DNA of 35,176 bases from a virus: positions 1-35,176 of IMG/VR virus record IMGVR_UViG_3300044624_004040; one strand, written 5' to 3'. The first letter of the stretch is position 1. Each line of letters opens with the position of its first letter. The notes under the pieces were generated by a model. That model saw only the letters and a program-made list of their open reading frames with translations. It did no database searches and had not been told where the DNA came from. Both the position numbers and the translations under genes were made by a program. Positions 34,396 to 35,176 of this stretch are shown here, one piece after another.

Positions 34396-34796
34396 TTAGT
34401 GCGTTGCAGTCCTTGAGAGATGGGTTTCGATGGGGACTTTCGACTAATCTCCGATTGTCGGATGACGAAGTTTTGTACAATCTACTCGAGCAGTTCGATT
34501 TATTCGTTTGTTCAGATCTTCACGAAACTAACATAAAGCCGTTGATTGCGAATGGAACAATCCCAAATCAAATTGCTGAGCGAATTTCGGAATTGCGTGA
34601 AGTATGGTTTGAGTTGCTGAAGTCCGATCGGTCTATCGAGTCGATACGCGGGAAGGACGCACGATGGGCAAAGATATTTCAATTGAGCGATGAGTGTTGG
34701 GTTTACTGCTGCAATCGACTTTCAAGACTTGGTGTCGTCGAGCAAACAGTAGTAGAGATAAACGACACTCGTCCCGAACCTATCGAACACGATTGA
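34392..34796 (+). CDS. Putative immunity protein for the RHS C-terminal toxin
   Basis: A 134-residue, soluble, largely helical protein with a slightly acidic character (for example LRLSDDEVLYNLLEQFD). It starts with a GTG that overlaps the giant gene's TGA by 4 bp, and ends well before the window edge. There is no signal peptide. The position directly after a variable RHS tip, the small size, the coupling and the AT-richer composition are the hallmarks of a cognate immunity gene. No family is recognised, so the role rests on context. Confidence 0.68.
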   Translation: MISALQSLRDGFRWGLSTNLRLSDDEVLYNLLEQFDLFVCSDLHETNIKPLIANGTIPNQIAERISELREVWFELLKSDRSIESIRGKDARWAKIFQLSDECWVYCCNRLSRLGVVEQTVVEINDTRPEPIEHD

Positions 34797-34972
34797 ACTG
34801 AAGCGGAAACGAAAAACAAGGACAGGCATTTGCGTATTGTTTGGTTAGGAAATGCTCTCTTTGCAATGGTAGCTCGCTTGGGGGAAGATAGGCGAACACG
34901 AACCCCCGCACCCTCTGCTGCCAGTCGATTCGCTAGCGTTCAGCGGTCAGGCATGGGATACATTGCATGTTC

Positions 34973-35006
34973 TAGTTCTTCCTTGCTAGTTCTTCCTAGT
35001 TCTTCC
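34973..35006 (+). repeat. Three copies of TAGTTCTTCC
   Basis: Exact 10-mers at 34973-34982, 34987-34996 and 34997-35006; the last two abut. They may reflect slippage. No function is evident. Confidence 0.8.
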
Positions 35007-35018
35007 TGTTTTTGTGTC

Positions 35019-35035
35019 GGCCTTTCAGGCCTTTT
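35019..35035 (+). terminator. Small terminator-like hairpin
   Basis: GGCCT (35019-35023), loop TTC, AGGCC (35027-35031), then TTTTG. The stem is only 5 bp and the U-run 4 nt, so strength is doubtful. It lies about 220 bp after the immunity gene and would suit the end of the giant-gene transcript. Confidence 0.5.
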
Positions 35036-35056
35036 GTGGGGGAGTTGTCTGTTACG

Positions 35057-35134
35057 GGCCGAATTGTGGTCGTATTTTTGGCCGAATTGAGACGGTAGAG
35101 ATTTAGACCTTTTTTCGGTGTGATGGCCGAATTG
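35057..35134 (+). repeat. Three copies of GGCCGAATTG
   Basis: Exact 10-mers at 35057-35066, 35080-35089 and 35125-35134. Spacing between starts is 23 and 45 bp, close to two and four helical turns. They could be protein-binding sites or parts of a larger repeat running past the window end. Confidence 0.75.
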
Positions 35135-35176
35135 TTGCGAATTTTGGAGCGGACCAGTACGATGTCACGGGCGGAG

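Larger units (their letters stand above)
34797..35176. other. Non-coding 3' region after the immunity gene
   Basis: No gene is supported across 380 bp. It holds two sets of short direct repeats and a small terminator-like hairpin, listed separately. A frame from TTG 34830 to 35090 is rejected. No RNA gene was recognised. Confidence 0.5.

Noticed and set aside
34880-34960. A possible tRNA or attachment-site remnant (GC-rich CGAACCCCCGCACC stretch)
   Set aside because: No cloverleaf with proper acceptor, anticodon and T arms can be drawn on either strand.
34830-35090. An 86-codon frame after the immunity gene
   Set aside because: It starts with TTG and its C-terminal half is the translation of TAGTTCTTCC repeats and the terminator-like hairpin; composition is not protein-like.

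Overview
The window reads as planctomycete chromosome (probably Pirellulales) that carries a phage-derived module. The main evidence for the host is the 6,558-residue protein at the right end. It begins with the planctomycete N-terminal sorting motif LEPLEDRRLLA and is built from beta-helix, cadherin/VCBS-like, Calx-beta and RHS/YD segments. No rRNA, tRNA, CRISPR array, integrase, transposase, terminase or capsid gene is visible.

Positions 1-6752 hold a tightly packed rightward operon of phage-type recombination and replication genes. In order they are a PD-(D/E)XK nuclease, a Sak4-like P-loop ATPase, a DUF669 protein, a RusA resolvase, a small zinc ribbon, an SF2 helicase with a zinc ribbon and an SSB-like C-terminal tip, and a Prim-Pol/DUF3987-type primase-helicase. 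Several genes overlap by 4-8 bp. A non-coding, partly AT-rich region (6753-7455) follows, full of GGTGAAW repeats and hairpins. Next comes a ParB-domain/N6-adenine methyltransferase (7456-8829).

Positions 8832-13232 hold ten small leftward genes. Recognisable ones are a DUF4314 protein, a HARE-HTH protein and an amidoligase. They fall into four transcription units, and each unit is preceded by a copy of the same roughly 105-130 bp upstream element (R1-R4). Two small rightward genes follow (13508-14063); the second appears to lose its proper 3' end in a repeat. Two homologous, oppositely oriented elements of about 190 bp (A, 6758-6943; B, 13902-14090) bracket the methyltransferase and the leftward cassette.

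Positions 14064-14718 are a non-coding leader with a row of hairpins. From 14719 to 34395 runs one giant surface or secreted gene: sorting signal, beta-helices, a golvesin-like and a PPC-like domain, twelve copies of a 'PF-E-VT-RG-H' module, Calx-beta domains, a long YD/RHS shell, the RHS core ending in DPSGL, and a variable C-terminal domain of about 262 residues. A 134-residue gene overlaps its stop codon by 4 bp and is the likely immunity gene. The last 380 bp are non-coding, with short direct repeats and a small terminator-like hairpin.

Functionally, the left half is DNA processing (end resection, annealing, branch resolution, unwinding, priming, methylation) plus leftward cargo. The right half looks like a polymorphic-toxin/immunity locus displayed on a giant adhesin-like carrier. 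All assignments come from reading motifs; no database search was run.
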